From Amia ocellicauda (Eukaryota; Chordata; Actinopteri; Amiiformes; Amiidae), in the NCBI RefSeq assembly GCF_036373705.1, contig NC_089866.1, positions 28,785,501 to 28,849,500 of the forward strand: 64,000 nt of DNA, given 5' to 3'. The notes below the pieces were generated by a model. The model was not told the origin of the DNA. It saw nothing but the letters and a program-made list of their open reading frames with translations, and searched no databases. This document shows, in pieces, positions 34,000 to 45,836 of the stretch (positions within the stretch are counted from its first letter, which is position 1; each line of letters begins with the position of its first letter). The translations under genes and the position numbers were made by a program.

Positions 34000-34026
34000 G
34001 GTCTGCTTACAGGTGTATGCGATGTA

Positions 34027-35247
34027 CACTCACCTAAAGGATTATTAGGAACACCATACTAATACTGTGTTTGACCCCCTTTCACCTTCAGAACTGCCTT
34101 AATTCTACGTGGCATTGATTCAACAAGGTGCTGAAAGCATTCTTTAGAAATGTTGGCCCATATTGATAGGATAGCATGTTGCAGTTGATGGAGATTTGTG
34201 GGATGCACATCCAGGGCACGAAGCTCCCGTTCCACCACATTCCAAAGATGCTCTATTGGGTTGAGATCTGGTGACTGTGGGGGCCAGTTTAGTACAGTGA
34301 ACTCATTGTCATGTTCAAGAAACCAATTTGAAATGATTCGACCTTTGTGACATGGTGCATTATCCTGCTGGAAGTAGCCATCAGGGGATGGGTACATGGT
34401 GGTCATAAAGGGATGGACATGGTCAGAAACAATGCTCAGGTAGGCTGTGGCATTTAAACAATGCCCAATTGGCATTAAGGGGCCTAAAGTGTGCCAAGAA
34501 AACATCCCCCACACCATTACACCACCACCACCAGCCTGCACAGTGGTAACAAGGCATGATGGATCCATGTTCTCATTCTGTTTACGCCAAATTCTGACTC
34601 TACCATCTGAATGTCTCAACAGAAATCGAGACTCATCAGACCAGGCAACATTTTTCCAGTCTTCAACTGTCCAATTTTGGTGAGCTTGTGCAAATTGTAG
34701 CCTCTTTTTCCAATTTGTAATGGAGATGAGTGGTACCCGGTGGGGTCTTCTGCTGTTGTAGCCCATCCGCCTCAAGGTTGTACGTGTTGTGGCTTCACAA
34801 ATGCTTTGCTGCATTCCTCGGTTGTAACAAGTGGTTATTTCAGTCAAAGTTGCTCTTCTATCAGCTTGAATCAGTCGGCCCATTCTCCTCTGACCTCTAG
34901 CATCAACAAGGCATTTTCGCCCACAGGACTGCCGCATACTGGATGTTTTTCCCTTTTCACACCATTCTTTGTAAACCCTAGAAATGGTTGTGCGTGAAAA
35001 TCCCAGTAACTGAGCAGATTGTGAAATACTCAGACCGGCCCGTCTGGCACCAACAACCATGCCACGCTCAAAATTGCTTAAATCACCTTTCTTTCCCATT
35101 CAGACATTCAGTTTGGAGTTCAGGAGATTGTCTTGACCAGGACCACACCCCTAAATGCATTGAAGCAACTGCCATGTGATTGGTTGGTTAGATAATTGCA
35201 TTAATGAGAAATTGAACAGGTGTTCCTAATAATCCTTTAGGTGAGTG
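34027..35247 (-). mobile_element. Tc1/mariner DD36E element, copy 2 (intact)
   Basis: A 1,221-bp element with perfect 29-bp terminal inverted repeats and TA duplications (34025-34026 and 35248-35249). It is the same family as copies 1 and 3 and carries a full-length transposase. Confidence 0.97.
34059..35099 (-). CDS. Tc1/mariner DD36E transposase, intact
   Basis: 346 codons without interruption, from ATG at 35099. The protein binds the element's terminal repeats and catalyses cut-and-paste transposition into TA sites, acting in the nucleus. Residues 1-50 form a first helix-turn-helix (LSISQSAQLLGFSRTTISRV). A second DNA-binding segment follows to about residue 115. The catalytic triad is D155 (WSDESRF), D246 (FQQDNAPCH) and E283 (PDLNPIEHLW), with 36 residues between the last two, the DD36E lineage spacing. 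A glycine-rich GGGGVMVWG block lies between. It differs from copy 3 at about ten residues. Whether it is active cannot be told. Confidence 0.97.
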   Translation of the reverse strand: MGKKGDLSNFERGMVVGARRAGLSISQSAQLLGFSRTTISRVYKEWCEKGKTSSMRQSCGRKCLVDARGQRRMGRLIQADRRATLTEITTCYNRGMQQSICEATTRTTLRRMGYNSRRPHRVPLISITNWKKRLQFAQAHQNWTVEDWKNVAWSDESRFLLRHSDGRVRIWRKQNENMDPSCLVTTVQAGGGGVMVWGMFSWHTLGPLMPIGHCLNATAYLSIVSDHVHPFMTTMYPSPDGYFQQDNAPCHKGRIISNWFLEHDNEFTVLNWPPQSPDLNPIEHLWNVVERELRALDVHPTNLHQLQHAILSIWANISKECFQHLVESMPRRIKAVLKVKGGQTQY

Positions 35248-35249
35248 TA

Positions 35250-36056
35250 TTTATAACTTATTAATATTGATGTAAATATATAGGTTATTGATCGGTTCTA
35301 TATTTTCTTTGAAAGTAATCTTAACCCTTTGCAGCCGAAGCTTTCTAATATAATTAAAAAATGTGCTGGTTCAATGGGGAATCAAATTTATATTTCCCTT
35401 TTCAAATGTCTATCTTCGGTTCTGCTGTTATAAGTGCTGTTATACAATTCACCCGAAAGCGAAGCACCTTTATTAGGACATCCACATTAAATCACAAGAA
35501 ATCATATGCATTAGTTATCAGTAGCCTATTCAGATTTATAATCTGAAAATGCGTATTACATACACACACACACACTGAATATATTATAGTAGTGTCCGTC
35601 TCTTCGGTGCTGTTTGCTGCAGGCCGATGTGTCCCATGCAGTCCAAGCTGCTGCTCAGTATTTGTTATGAGTTCCTCGCAAAAATGTGCAAATTCTTCTC
35701 TGGACTCCACTGCGTTTTTTGTAATTTATGGAGTTTGTTCCTTGCATTTTGATTTTCCTTTTAACTTGTTCAGGTGAGTGATTGATACCCATCGAAAGAA
35801 GCCTGATCCCTTCTATAGTTATATCCTCATAGACAGCAGGGCTTGTACACTTCCTTTGGTTTCTGTTTTAACGTCCCAGTTGTTACCTCCAAAGCCGGCA
35901 TTTGTAATTGTAGTGCTCAGCTCAATATAATCGCATTTCGGATTGGATAGTAAACAGCTGATCTCATTTTAAAATGCATTGATTTGAATGGAAACCTGCT
36001 TCAGTAAAATGTATATCGTTTTAATACAAAATTCGGAAAAGTGAATAAATCATACA
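35250..36056. other. Non-coding DNA
   Basis: No recognisable gene. A short CA run lies at about 35561-35575. The small frames have no domain I can name. Confidence 0.45.
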
Positions 36057-36215
36057 AGAAAAAACAAAAGCAAGTTTACCAGCTACACACTTTTAATTGA
36101 CAGAGTAGTTTGAACTGTTTACATCATTATAACTAATTTAGCCTATACTTTTTTTAATATATGTAAAGATGTGAGAGTACTTGTGAGCTAGCGAAATGTA
36201 TCTGTACATTTAAGG
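36057..36215. repeat. 158-bp direct repeat, left copy
   Basis: 'acaaaagcaagtttaccagc' to 'atgtatctgtacatttaa' recurs at 36912-37068 with very few differences. The two copies flank a 0.7-kb segment holding a minisatellite. This is either a segmental duplication or short LTR-like repeats. Confidence 0.85.
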
Positions 36216-36430
36216 TGTCACGAACAGGATATCGCTGGAAGACCGGGTGTTCCCCACTGACCATCTCCAAATGGGTGAGTAGGTTAATTTACCACCTATA
36301 TAGATTAAGAGAGATGTGGTTGGGGAGGCCCCCGGATTCCGTACAGACACGATATCAAAACGAAACCAAAACATCAGACAGGCTGTTGGAGTGATTGCTT
36401 TATACAGAACTGGTTGAGATCTTGATAATT

Positions 36431-36710
36431 TGTGTTTTGTGTGCTCGGTTTTAGTAATCCCCTGAGCGGATCTGCGCAGCCTGAGTGTCTGGCGCAGATA
36501 TTTTGTGTTTGTGCACTCGGTTTTGGGCAATCCCCCGAGTGGGTCTGCGCAGCTTGGATTAGCTGGCTCAGATATTTGTGTGTTTTGCGCCCGGTTGCCC
36601 CGGGCGGGTCTGCGCAGCTTGGATTAGCTGGCGCAGATATTTGTGTGTTTTGCGCCCGGTTGCCCCGGGCAGGTCTGCGCAGCTTGGATTAGCTGGTGCA
36701 GATATTTGTG
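36431..36710. repeat. Minisatellite, four units of about 66-75 bp
   Basis: Units share 'gggtctgcgcagcttggatt' and 'agctggcgcagatat' (36473-36505, 36541-36572, 36606-36638, 36672-36704 approximately). The last two are almost identical. A degenerate further unit start (gttgccccgggtgagtct) lies at about 36783. Confidence 0.9.
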
Positions 36711-36911
36711 TTTGGGATAACTGTCTCATACTGGACGATTGATTGACATATTTGTATTGACTTTCCGAATTCAGACACTCAGTTGCCCCGGGTGAGTCTC
36801 TGCAGGAGAATACTGGCTTCGGAAAAGTGAATAAATCCACAATTTCACAATGCAATTTTCACGTGTAAAATGCATACTGTTAAATTTCATACTTCAGTCA
36901 TACTTAGTACA

Positions 36912-37068
36912 AGAAAAAACAAAAGCAAGTTTACCAGCTACACACTTTTAATTGACCGAGTAGTTTGAACTGTTTACATCATTATAACTAATTTAGCCTA
37001 AACTTTTTTAATATATGTAAAGATGTGAGAGTACTTGTGAGCTAGCGAAATGTATCTGTACATTTAAT
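36912..37068. repeat. 158-bp direct repeat, right copy
   Basis: Partner of 36057-36215, in the same orientation. Confidence 0.85.
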
Positions 37069-37354
37069 GCTGTATATCAATATGACATTGAAACAATGTG
37101 GAGACAATACTGTTTGTCTTGTGCAGTGTGTGAGCTGTTTTGGTGCCTGTGTTTATTCTGCGGTGGCGAGAAGCGGCGTCTCTTTGACTCAGACATGCGA
37201 GTCTCTGGGAGCGTGGCTTGAGTTGCATCATGCACTGACGCGTTCCACCCGGCCCAGGGCCCGGCACATTCATATTCACATTTAGGCCGCCTCGAAAGAT
37301 TTAGGCCTGGTCAAAAAGTGGGACTAGTTTTGACCTGGCCCAGGGCTGCCTTAA

Positions 37355-37430
37355 ATCTATGACCCCGTCCACATTTTAGTTAAGGCGGCCCTGGGCCAGC
37401 CTAAATCTCAAATATGAACGGGGTCTATGA
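37355..37430. mobile_element. Short palindromic element, 'gaccccgttca' termini
   Basis: 'gaccccgtccacattttagt' and (reverse complement) 'gaccccgttcatatttgaga' face each other around 'ggcccagggcc'. A third related terminus is at 33105-33125. The unit may be a tiny MITE, or 33105 and 37425 may be the ends of one larger element interrupted by later insertions. Confidence 0.5.
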
Positions 37431-38403
37431 ATACAATCTGTGAAGTCAAAAGATGTGTTGCAGACTGGTGACTGTCAGACCAGAACCGTGAATTCCAATG
37501 CTGACCAGCCCACCCTGATCACAGATTGGGTTAGGAAGAACCGTCACTTAAACCTACTGTACCAGTGGAGACCCATGATCTACACCTCACTGTAAATCCT
37601 GCCCTCACGCCAGAACTTGTAAACGAAGAAAAAAAAAACGAAAGCAAAGAAACTGGCGGCAAAAGCAAAGATTGCAACATCGCAACCACAGACAGGGACT
37701 CCAGTTCAGCGTGTCAGTGCTTTTGATATATATTTTTTTGTTTACAATTCTATAAATTTTGCTTTCGATTGTTTGATTTTTGATCTCAACAATATTTTTT
37801 ATTTTGAATTAGTTGCTTATGGCGCTAATTTGAGCCCATAGTTTCCCCCCTCATTCCTTAATTACAAGGATGTTAAGATGCTACATGGAATTCAAATGCC
37901 AGATTAATTTCACATTCATAATCATAATGATAAAATACAGCCAATATAAAACATATTGTATTGAACACTATTTATCCTTCCCTTGTTCATATGAAAAGTT
38001 GGAAACACTTGGGTTTATGCATTAAGGGATTTACACCGATTCACTATTTCAGACACTTTTACTGTATTATATAAAAAGTTAACATGCATTCGTCACTGCA
38101 CATACAGTTCATTATGAATATACTTTGTTTTGAGCGTATTTTCATTCATTTTGTGGCGTATTTTTACTTTTATTCTTGTTTAAAAAACAATGAGTATAGG
38201 CTAGCCTATTGATTATGAATGCAGCTTGTTTTGGGGGTATTTGCGGAGCAGTCGTGGGCAAATCAATGGTTTGATGGGAAATTCTACTTATTGATGAAGT
38301 CTGTGATGATGGTCCCAAATCACTGTTGCATTGTCCCTGTTGCCAGACACTGCAACAATGCTCTTATGTTTTGAAAGTTGCCCTGGACTGCTAAGAAATA
38401 CAT

Positions 38404-38457
38404 ATTATTATTCTTCTTCTTCTTCTTCTTCTTCTTCTTCTTCTTCTTCTTCTTCTT

Positions 38458-38518
<61 letters not shown>
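38404..38518. repeat. (CTT)n / (TTA)n compound microsatellite
   Basis: About 25 CTT units followed by about 11 TTA units. Open frames across it (poly-Ser, poly-Lys) are artefacts. Confidence 0.95.
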
Positions 38519-38519
<1 letters not shown>

Positions 38520-38600
38520 TCGCTTGCTGCGAGTTCAGTGCTTCTGCACAGCAGTGATTGTTTGTGCAATTGTTGAAATACAGCAGCAACAACAATGTCA

Positions 38601-38728
38601 GGGTAACACTTTATAATAAGGTGCTGCTTATTAATGTGCTATTCATGATTTATATATGTTTAATAGCGTATTAATATATACTTTACAAAACATTAATAAT
38701 GCATTATAAACTGAGTTATAGCAATAAA
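38601..38728 (+). mobile_element. Terminal-repeat-like sequence, left inverted copy
   Basis: 'gggtaacactttataataag' through 'ctgagttatagcaataaa' matches the reverse complement of 58520-58655 with only about five mismatches and one 10-bp indel. This is transposon-end-like sequence. It could be the left end of the Merlin-type element whose transposase lies near the right copy, or an independent MITE end. Confidence 0.8.
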
Positions 38729-38739
38729 AATTGCCCCCC

Positions 38740-38825
38740 CCCCCAAACAAATACAAGCTTAAGGGGAAATAACACTTTTTAAATTAAATAATATAAACAC
38801 ATAAGAAATACAAGTTGAAGAGGCC
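38740..38825 (-). mobile_element. hAT-related subterminal fragment
   Basis: 'caagcttaaggggaaataac' to 'cataagaaatacaagt' matches the reverse complement of 56465-56520, which adjoins a hAT-like end. It is a small inserted or captured fragment. Confidence 0.5.
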
Positions 38826-40340
38826 CCAAATACCCCGGGGGGGACATGGGGTCACCAAAGAGCACATAACGAGACCAGCTTCTACCGGTTTGTACCAGAT
38901 GCATCTCTCTGCAGACAAACAATACAAATTTAGTACATTTAGTACATGTGCAGCCCCCAAACTATGTTATGTTATGTTATGTTATCAAAAATGACCCATG
39001 AAAACATACATAGCATTACCCCTCCTTTGTAGTGTTTTTGTAGCCAAAACAAAAATGACAGTAATTATAGCAAACAATTTCTTGTTAAGTAAAACATACC
39101 ATATACTATTGGCAAATACTGTAAATAAATGCTGTGGCTGTTTAATATACGTTTTATGTTAAGTAATAACATGTAGTATTAACATAAGTTAAAACAGAAA
39201 TGTCATGACTTTTGAAAATACTGTATCTAATTACAACTGTATAAGTAAAGGCACCTGCTTTTTGCATTTTTACCAACATGTAATGTGACATATCAATGAC
39301 CATTATACAATTATAATATTTTAACATCCCCGTTCTGTACATTATCTTTTAGACAATACCCTTATCCAGTATTATTAGGATTATTCTGTTTGTAGAGCAT
39401 CAGAAATTAAGACCACCTGTCCATTTCTCAAAAATAAAAAATATAATCACTTAAAGCATATATTTTCAGACACCCACAATAAAAAAAATTAAGAAAACTA
39501 AAATCACGGGGTGTAAATTTGCTGTGATATCTGGATGTTTAACAGGGATTATAATGTATCGATATACATACACTTCTCATCAAAACGATCTGTACTTAAA
39601 TAGTATCAATGTTGCACACTGGTGATTTTAAAAATGTTTTGTCTTTCTTAACATTTTCCAAAAAAAAATGTTAACTATCAATTACCCTTTTTTTGATTCA
39701 GCATGTTGAACTTTTTTAAATTGATCCCTAATTTAAATCTACATTCAGATTTTCAATTTTTTAGTTTTTCCCTAACGGAAGCAATTTTCTCTCAGCTTTC
39801 ATTTTGTTTATCCTTTCTTTGGTTTCTACATCCATTACCCAACGACAATGCTTTGAGAATTCTAACAGCCTTTCTTTTCCTCAATAAGAAGCTATCACTT
39901 CCTTGTACTTCTCAATGGCAAGCTCTGCTATTGGGGCTTGTTGACACCACAGTGTTTTTATCTAGGTTGTGAAAACGGAGACTTTTGTTTTCTTGTATGT
40001 ACACAAGATCTTCTTGTATCTGTGTATGACATCTCTGGGATCCTGAACTGAAGGAAAACAAATATTTGATCACGTGACTATATAAAATATCGACCAAGCT
40101 TACAGATTTAGTTTCCTATAAAAAAACATGCAACTATGACACACTTAATCCATTAGGTTTTGTTTTTACCAAATTTGTTTCTGCCAATTTCCCCCTGCAT
40201 TTTCTCCCTAAACTGTAATATCTAATTGAATCTGTTAAGCTTGGCTCAGCACTACAACCCCCTGTGCCATTCCAGGAGGGATAAAGACATGCTACATGCA
40301 TCCTCCAAGACATGTGCTCACACCCATCCTACTTTTTTTG
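38826..40340. other. AT-rich non-coding DNA
   Basis: Contains 'acatgtgcagcccccaaact' at 38944-38964, shared with the subterminal repeats at 58.0-58.3 kb in inverted orientation, and a short TTATG repeat (38963-38984). No gene recognised. Confidence 0.5.
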
Positions 40341-40345
40341 GGGGG

Positions 40346-40380
40346 GGTAACACTTTATAATACTATTGTCAGGTATTAAC
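40346..40380 (+). mobile_element. Second 'ggtaacactttataata' terminus
   Basis: The first 17 bases match the start of the repeats at 38601 and 58655, after which the sequence differs. It lies about 70 bp beyond the end of the coiled-coil gene, so it may be the element end nearest that gene. Confidence 0.45.
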
Positions 40381-40447
40381 CCATATATTTGTACCTCATT
40401 GGCGTATCTTCTGGTGTTTCTTTGATTTTGCTTTCTTTTACTTTCTT

Positions 40448-41898
40448 TTACTTTTTCGTCTGGCAGAAGCAGATTGAGGATGAAGAGGATGCTGAAGAAG
40501 ACGCTGAGTCAGATACTGACAACGTCTCATCAAAATCATTATAATCACTGGATTCAGATTTAATTTTCACCACAGCATGCTCCGCTTTTACTTTTGCTGA
40601 AATAACAAAAATTACCTTGTAACCCTTGTAAGAGTGTAAGAATTTATGTAGCCTATATAATTTTTGGTGTGATTCCATAGCAGTAACTTTAGACAAAATA
40701 CAGAAGTTTGCAGTTTACAAATTAAATAGTCCTTCATCCTGTCAGCCCATAATTCAAATTTAATACATGCCTTAGAATTGAGCCTTAATATGAAGTGCAA
40801 GAGTATTCAATGGACTAACACTGAAGCCTGAGCCTGAACTTTCAAAGCTTTGAACAATTACTGACTGCAAATAGTGAACACAATATTAATGGTGGGTTCC
40901 TCCTGGTGTAGAAAAATTAACCATGACAAACAACAAATGCACCATTATTATTTTTGTATGCATATGCATATGCATTGTTTGTCAAACGTTTGTATACTGC
41001 ACAACTGTGTATGTATCCCACAGGACACATCGTTTAAAAAAACAACAGTAGACGATAAGGCAAACACAATATGAACTCAATATCTTTATGAAATATGGCA
41101 AGGGCTCATCACAATTTGTTTTATATACATTTTTTGTTTCACTTTCAGTAGCTCAAGTAGATACGCTGTGTTTTTTATGTGGGCGAAGTAGAACTCAAAA
41201 TAGTATATTACAAATAACACACTAAATTATAAGTTATTATAACTAGAAAAATACTAGGTCAATAATAAAAAATGAAAAACAAATCCTGAAAAAGAAAATT
41301 ATTTCTTACAAGCATCCAGTTGTGTCCTAAGGAAATCCCTTTCTGACTCCAGATCTGCTATTTTCTGTTCTTGCCATTGTATTTCTGCCTGTAAAATCCC
41401 CACTTCTTTATCTTTTTTGGCCATTGATAATAACACAGTCGGAGATCGAAATGGTTCACCTAAGGGAAAATAAAATAAATACGACAGCAAAAACAATCAA
41501 ATAGTTACAGCAAGCAGAACAAGAGGCTTAAACCTGATAGATTTGTAACCTAAAAATCTGGACTTTGTTTGGCTTCGGTACATGCTTAAAAAACAAACAC
41601 ACCAACATGTCAGGCATTTTCATAAAACACATTCTTTATTCCTAAATAACCTAAATAACATGGTTTTCTAAACAATGTAAAACTGACACACGAACGCGAC
41701 ACTGTAAAGGACCCTTCTCAAACGTCAAACTTGCTTTATATTGATAACATTGTAATAGTACTATATAATATTTTCAAAATAATATTTACCATATAACCCT
41801 GTTTTAATTGGCGAAAACCACGAGAGGGGAAAGTGCTTACCGTCGTTGCCTTGGCCACTTCTTTTTGCTTTCGCATTATCCAAAATAAACTCAGACAT
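40448..41898 (-). CDS. Three-exon coiled-coil protein, CCDC106-like, possibly truncated
   Basis: Inferred exons on the minus strand: 41898-41841 (starts MSEFILDNAKAK), 41459-41310 and 40596-40448. Introns are bounded by G|GTAAGC...CCCTTAG| and T|GTAAGA...ATTTCAG|. Both junctions split codons in the same phase and rebuild an open protein of about 118 residues. The middle exon is a predicted coiled coil (EVGILQAEIQWQEQKIADLE). The last exon is acidic then serine-rich (SDSASSSASSSSS), ending ICFCQTKK. The layout recalls CCDC106-like proteins of fish, which continue with a lysine-rich and conserved C-terminal domain missing here. A frameshift near 40480 may have cut it. Function unknown; it may be an accessory gene of the surrounding transposon. 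Confidence 0.6.
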
Positions 41899-42161
41899 GA
41901 TTTTTCTTGGTCTGGTTTTTCTTTTTGCCCTCGAACTGTCCGTTGATTCCGCCACCCGCGGTTACTTGTAGCATGCGCAATAGGAATTACATTGTAGAAC
42001 TACAAATTATATCACAACGTACATTACATTGAATGCATATTCTTTTCAAAGACTTATACTGAGATCAAATGAGAATATTCTTTAAACACTGAACAATGTA
42101 ATATATGTGTTTGTGTTGTTCATTTGTTGTTGTTTTTTATTTTTTTATTTAAAGAAAAATC

Positions 42162-42365
42162 ATGAGACTAGGAAGGCAACTGTTGAAAAAAATTGAAGGA
42201 GCACAAACCAATAGAAAAGCTTTGAAGTTATTTAAATGGATTCAGAAGAAGAAACTACTAAAGGCAAAAATGAAATGCAGACTCTGCCATGGGTCAATGA
42301 AAATGAAATCAAGAAATAACAAGAAGGACCATTTTGTTTGGTATAACTATTGTACATGTTCTTAA
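42162..42365 (+). CDS. Possible Merlin transposase N-terminal exon (zinc-binding)
   Basis: A 67-codon plus-strand frame ending CTCS. It contains FKWIQKKKLLKAKMKCRLCH, then a basic stretch and FVWYNYCTC: a CX2C...CXC arrangement like the zinc-binding N-terminus of Merlin/IS1595-type transposases ('GLL....CP.C...M.L.....DG..W.C'). It lies 263 bp from the start of the coiled-coil gene and faces away from it. A possible splice donor (G|GTATAA) is at about 42345. The matching catalytic exons are 14 kb downstream, so linking the two is a hypothesis. Confidence 0.45.
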   Translation: MRLGRQLLKKIEGAQTNRKALKLFKWIQKKKLLKAKMKCRLCHGSMKMKSRNNKKDHFVWYNYCTCS

Positions 42366-42489
42366 GTATTTGTGTTCAACTTATTTTTAGAGATAACATA
42401 TTAGACTCAGCAAGTTCAATTTGACACTAAAAGTGCAAACTAATATTAGGTAATTGACATAGATCAGCCTATTGTACACAACTGTATGT

Positions 42490-42710
42490 CAGTGGTTCTC
42501 AACCCCACTTTTATTCCAACTGAGATACTTAATTGAACCTTAACCTGAACTCCGCCTGTTTAAAAGCTGAAAACAACTGAAAGGTAAAAATAAGCCAATT
42601 ATTAGTTAAAGTAACAATTCCATAAAGCAATTAACAACTCAGTTACAACAAAAATAAAACAGAAGACATAGGGTCCTCCAGTACCAGAGCTGAGAATACC
42701 TGGTATATGT
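42490..42710. repeat. Degraded MITE with 'cagtggttctcaacc' terminus
   Basis: Starts 'cagtggttctcaacccc'. Near 42690 'accagagctgagaatacctg' looks like a mutated inverted terminus. This terminus type is common in fish and other vertebrate miniature elements. Confidence 0.45.
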
Positions 42711-43167
42711 GAACCTTCATTATTTACATTTGAATTTACATCCATCTATCCATCCATCCACCCCCCATCAAATGAACTCACAGTATTATTGCTGTGGTGC
42801 TGGTCATAAGTTACGATAACTATAACTGAATTCATGCAGGCTCTGTCAAAAACACATACACAGAGGGAAAAAATCCATGAGATCAATAAGAGATGGATCA
42901 TTTCAGAAATCCAAGTGAAGTCTATTCAGTTGGATGAAATACATCTACATGTACATGAAATGCAGTTTTTGTAAAATTATTTTAACATGTAAGGATTTGG
43001 GTTAGTGTACATTTTCGTGTATGTCAAAAATCACCTTACTATTGAATAGCTTCCAACATTATGAGAGCATCCATCAACTGACCTTTCTTACATATGAGTA
43101 AATGTAATTGACTTTAGGATTATTGTGGTGAGTCTTAGATACATCATGTGATGTATGACATTTTACC

Positions 43168-43290
43168 AAATTGTCTGAACATTTTACTCCACTTTCAGTT
43201 AGGCTACATTGGCTCCCAGTGCAGCTGAGAGTGAAATTTAAAATCCTTATTTTAACTGTTAAGGCCCTCCATAGTGTAGTTCAGATTATT
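43168..43290 (+). pseudogene. L2-type LINE reverse transcriptase tail
   Basis: A plus-strand reading RLHWLPVQLRVKFKILILTV..KALHS matches the conserved 'LHWLPI..RI.FKILLL.YKALHG' block near the C-terminus of L2/Rex-type LINE proteins. Only this scrap is recognisable. Confidence 0.75.
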
Positions 43291-43362
43291 TTTAGTTTAT
43301 TTATTTTTTTGTATGACTTTTCATGTTTGAGTAGATTTGTATGTTTTACTCTATCTTATATA

Positions 43363-44944
<1,582 letters not shown>

Positions 44945-44946
44945 TA

Positions 44947-45816
44947 CACTGATCAGCCATAACATTATGACCACCTGCCTAATATTGTGTAGGTCCCCCT
45001 TTTGCAGCCCTGACCCGTTGAGGCATGGACTCCACTAGACCTCTGAAGGTGTGCTGTGGTATCTGGCACCAAGACGTTAGCAGCAGATCCTTTAAGTCCT
45101 GTAAGTTGCGAGGTGGGGCCTCCATGGATCGGAATTGTTTGTCCAGTACATCCCACAGATGTTCGATTGGATTGAGATCTAGGGAATTTTTAGGCCAAGT
45201 TGGAACTCGTGATTCATCAGTCCAGGCCACCTTCTTCCATTGCTCCGTGGTCCAGTTCTGATGCTCACGTGCCCATTGTTGGTGCTTTCGGCAGTGGACA
45301 GGGGTCAACATGGGCACCCTGACTGGTCTGTGGCTACACAACAAACTGCGATGCACTGTCTGTTCTGACACCTTTCTATCAGAACCAGCATTAACTTTTT
45401 CAGCAATTTGAACTACAGTAGCTCGTCTGTTGGATCGGACCACACGGGCCAGCCTTCGCTCCCCACATGCATCAGTGAGCCTTGGCCGCCCATCACCCTG
45501 ACGCCGGTTCACCGCTTTTTCTTCCTTGGACCACTTTTGATAGGTACTGACCACTGCAGACCGGGAACACCCCACAAGAGCTGCAGTTTTGGAGATGCTC
45601 TGACCCAGTCATCTAGCCATCACAATTTGGCCCTTTTCAAAGTCGCTCAGATCCTTACGTTTGCCCATTTTTCCTGCTTCTAATACATCAACTTTGAGGA
45701 CAAAATGTTCACTTGCTGCCTAATATATCCCACCCACTGACAGCTGCCATGATAACAAGATTATCAGTGTTATTCGCTTCACCTGTCAGTGGTCATAATG
45801 TTATGGCTGATCGGTG
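44947..45816 (-). mobile_element. Tc1/mariner element with internal deletion (870 bp)
   Basis: Inverted termini 'cactgatcagccataacatt' / 'aatgttatggctgatcggtg'. TA occurs at 44945-44946 (shared with the preceding element) and 45817-45818. It belongs to the family of the fragments at 24.1 and 27.0 kb. The middle of the transposase is deleted, making it a non-autonomous derivative. Confidence 0.93.
44979..45672 (-). pseudogene. Tc1/mariner transposase, internally deleted
   Basis: The true start lies near 45669 ([19 protein letters not shown]), but a TGA at 45608-45610 interrupts it. From 45575 a 198-codon frame encodes the DNA-binding half and WTDESR (first aspartate). It then jumps directly to NSLDLNPIEHLWDVL, so the segment with the second aspartate is gone. 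The end reads RVRAAKGGPTQY. It cannot catalyse transposition, though it might still bind its termini. Confidence 0.92.
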
Positions 45817-45836
45817 TATATATATATATATATATA

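Noticed and set aside
38320-38595. Open frames of poly-Ser/Tyr (plus) and poly-Lys/Asn (minus)
   Set aside because: They are pure translations of the CTT/TTA microsatellite.
41761-41955. Start of the coiled-coil gene at 41955
   Set aside because: That codon is GTG, with a stop just upstream; the first ATG in frame is at 41898.
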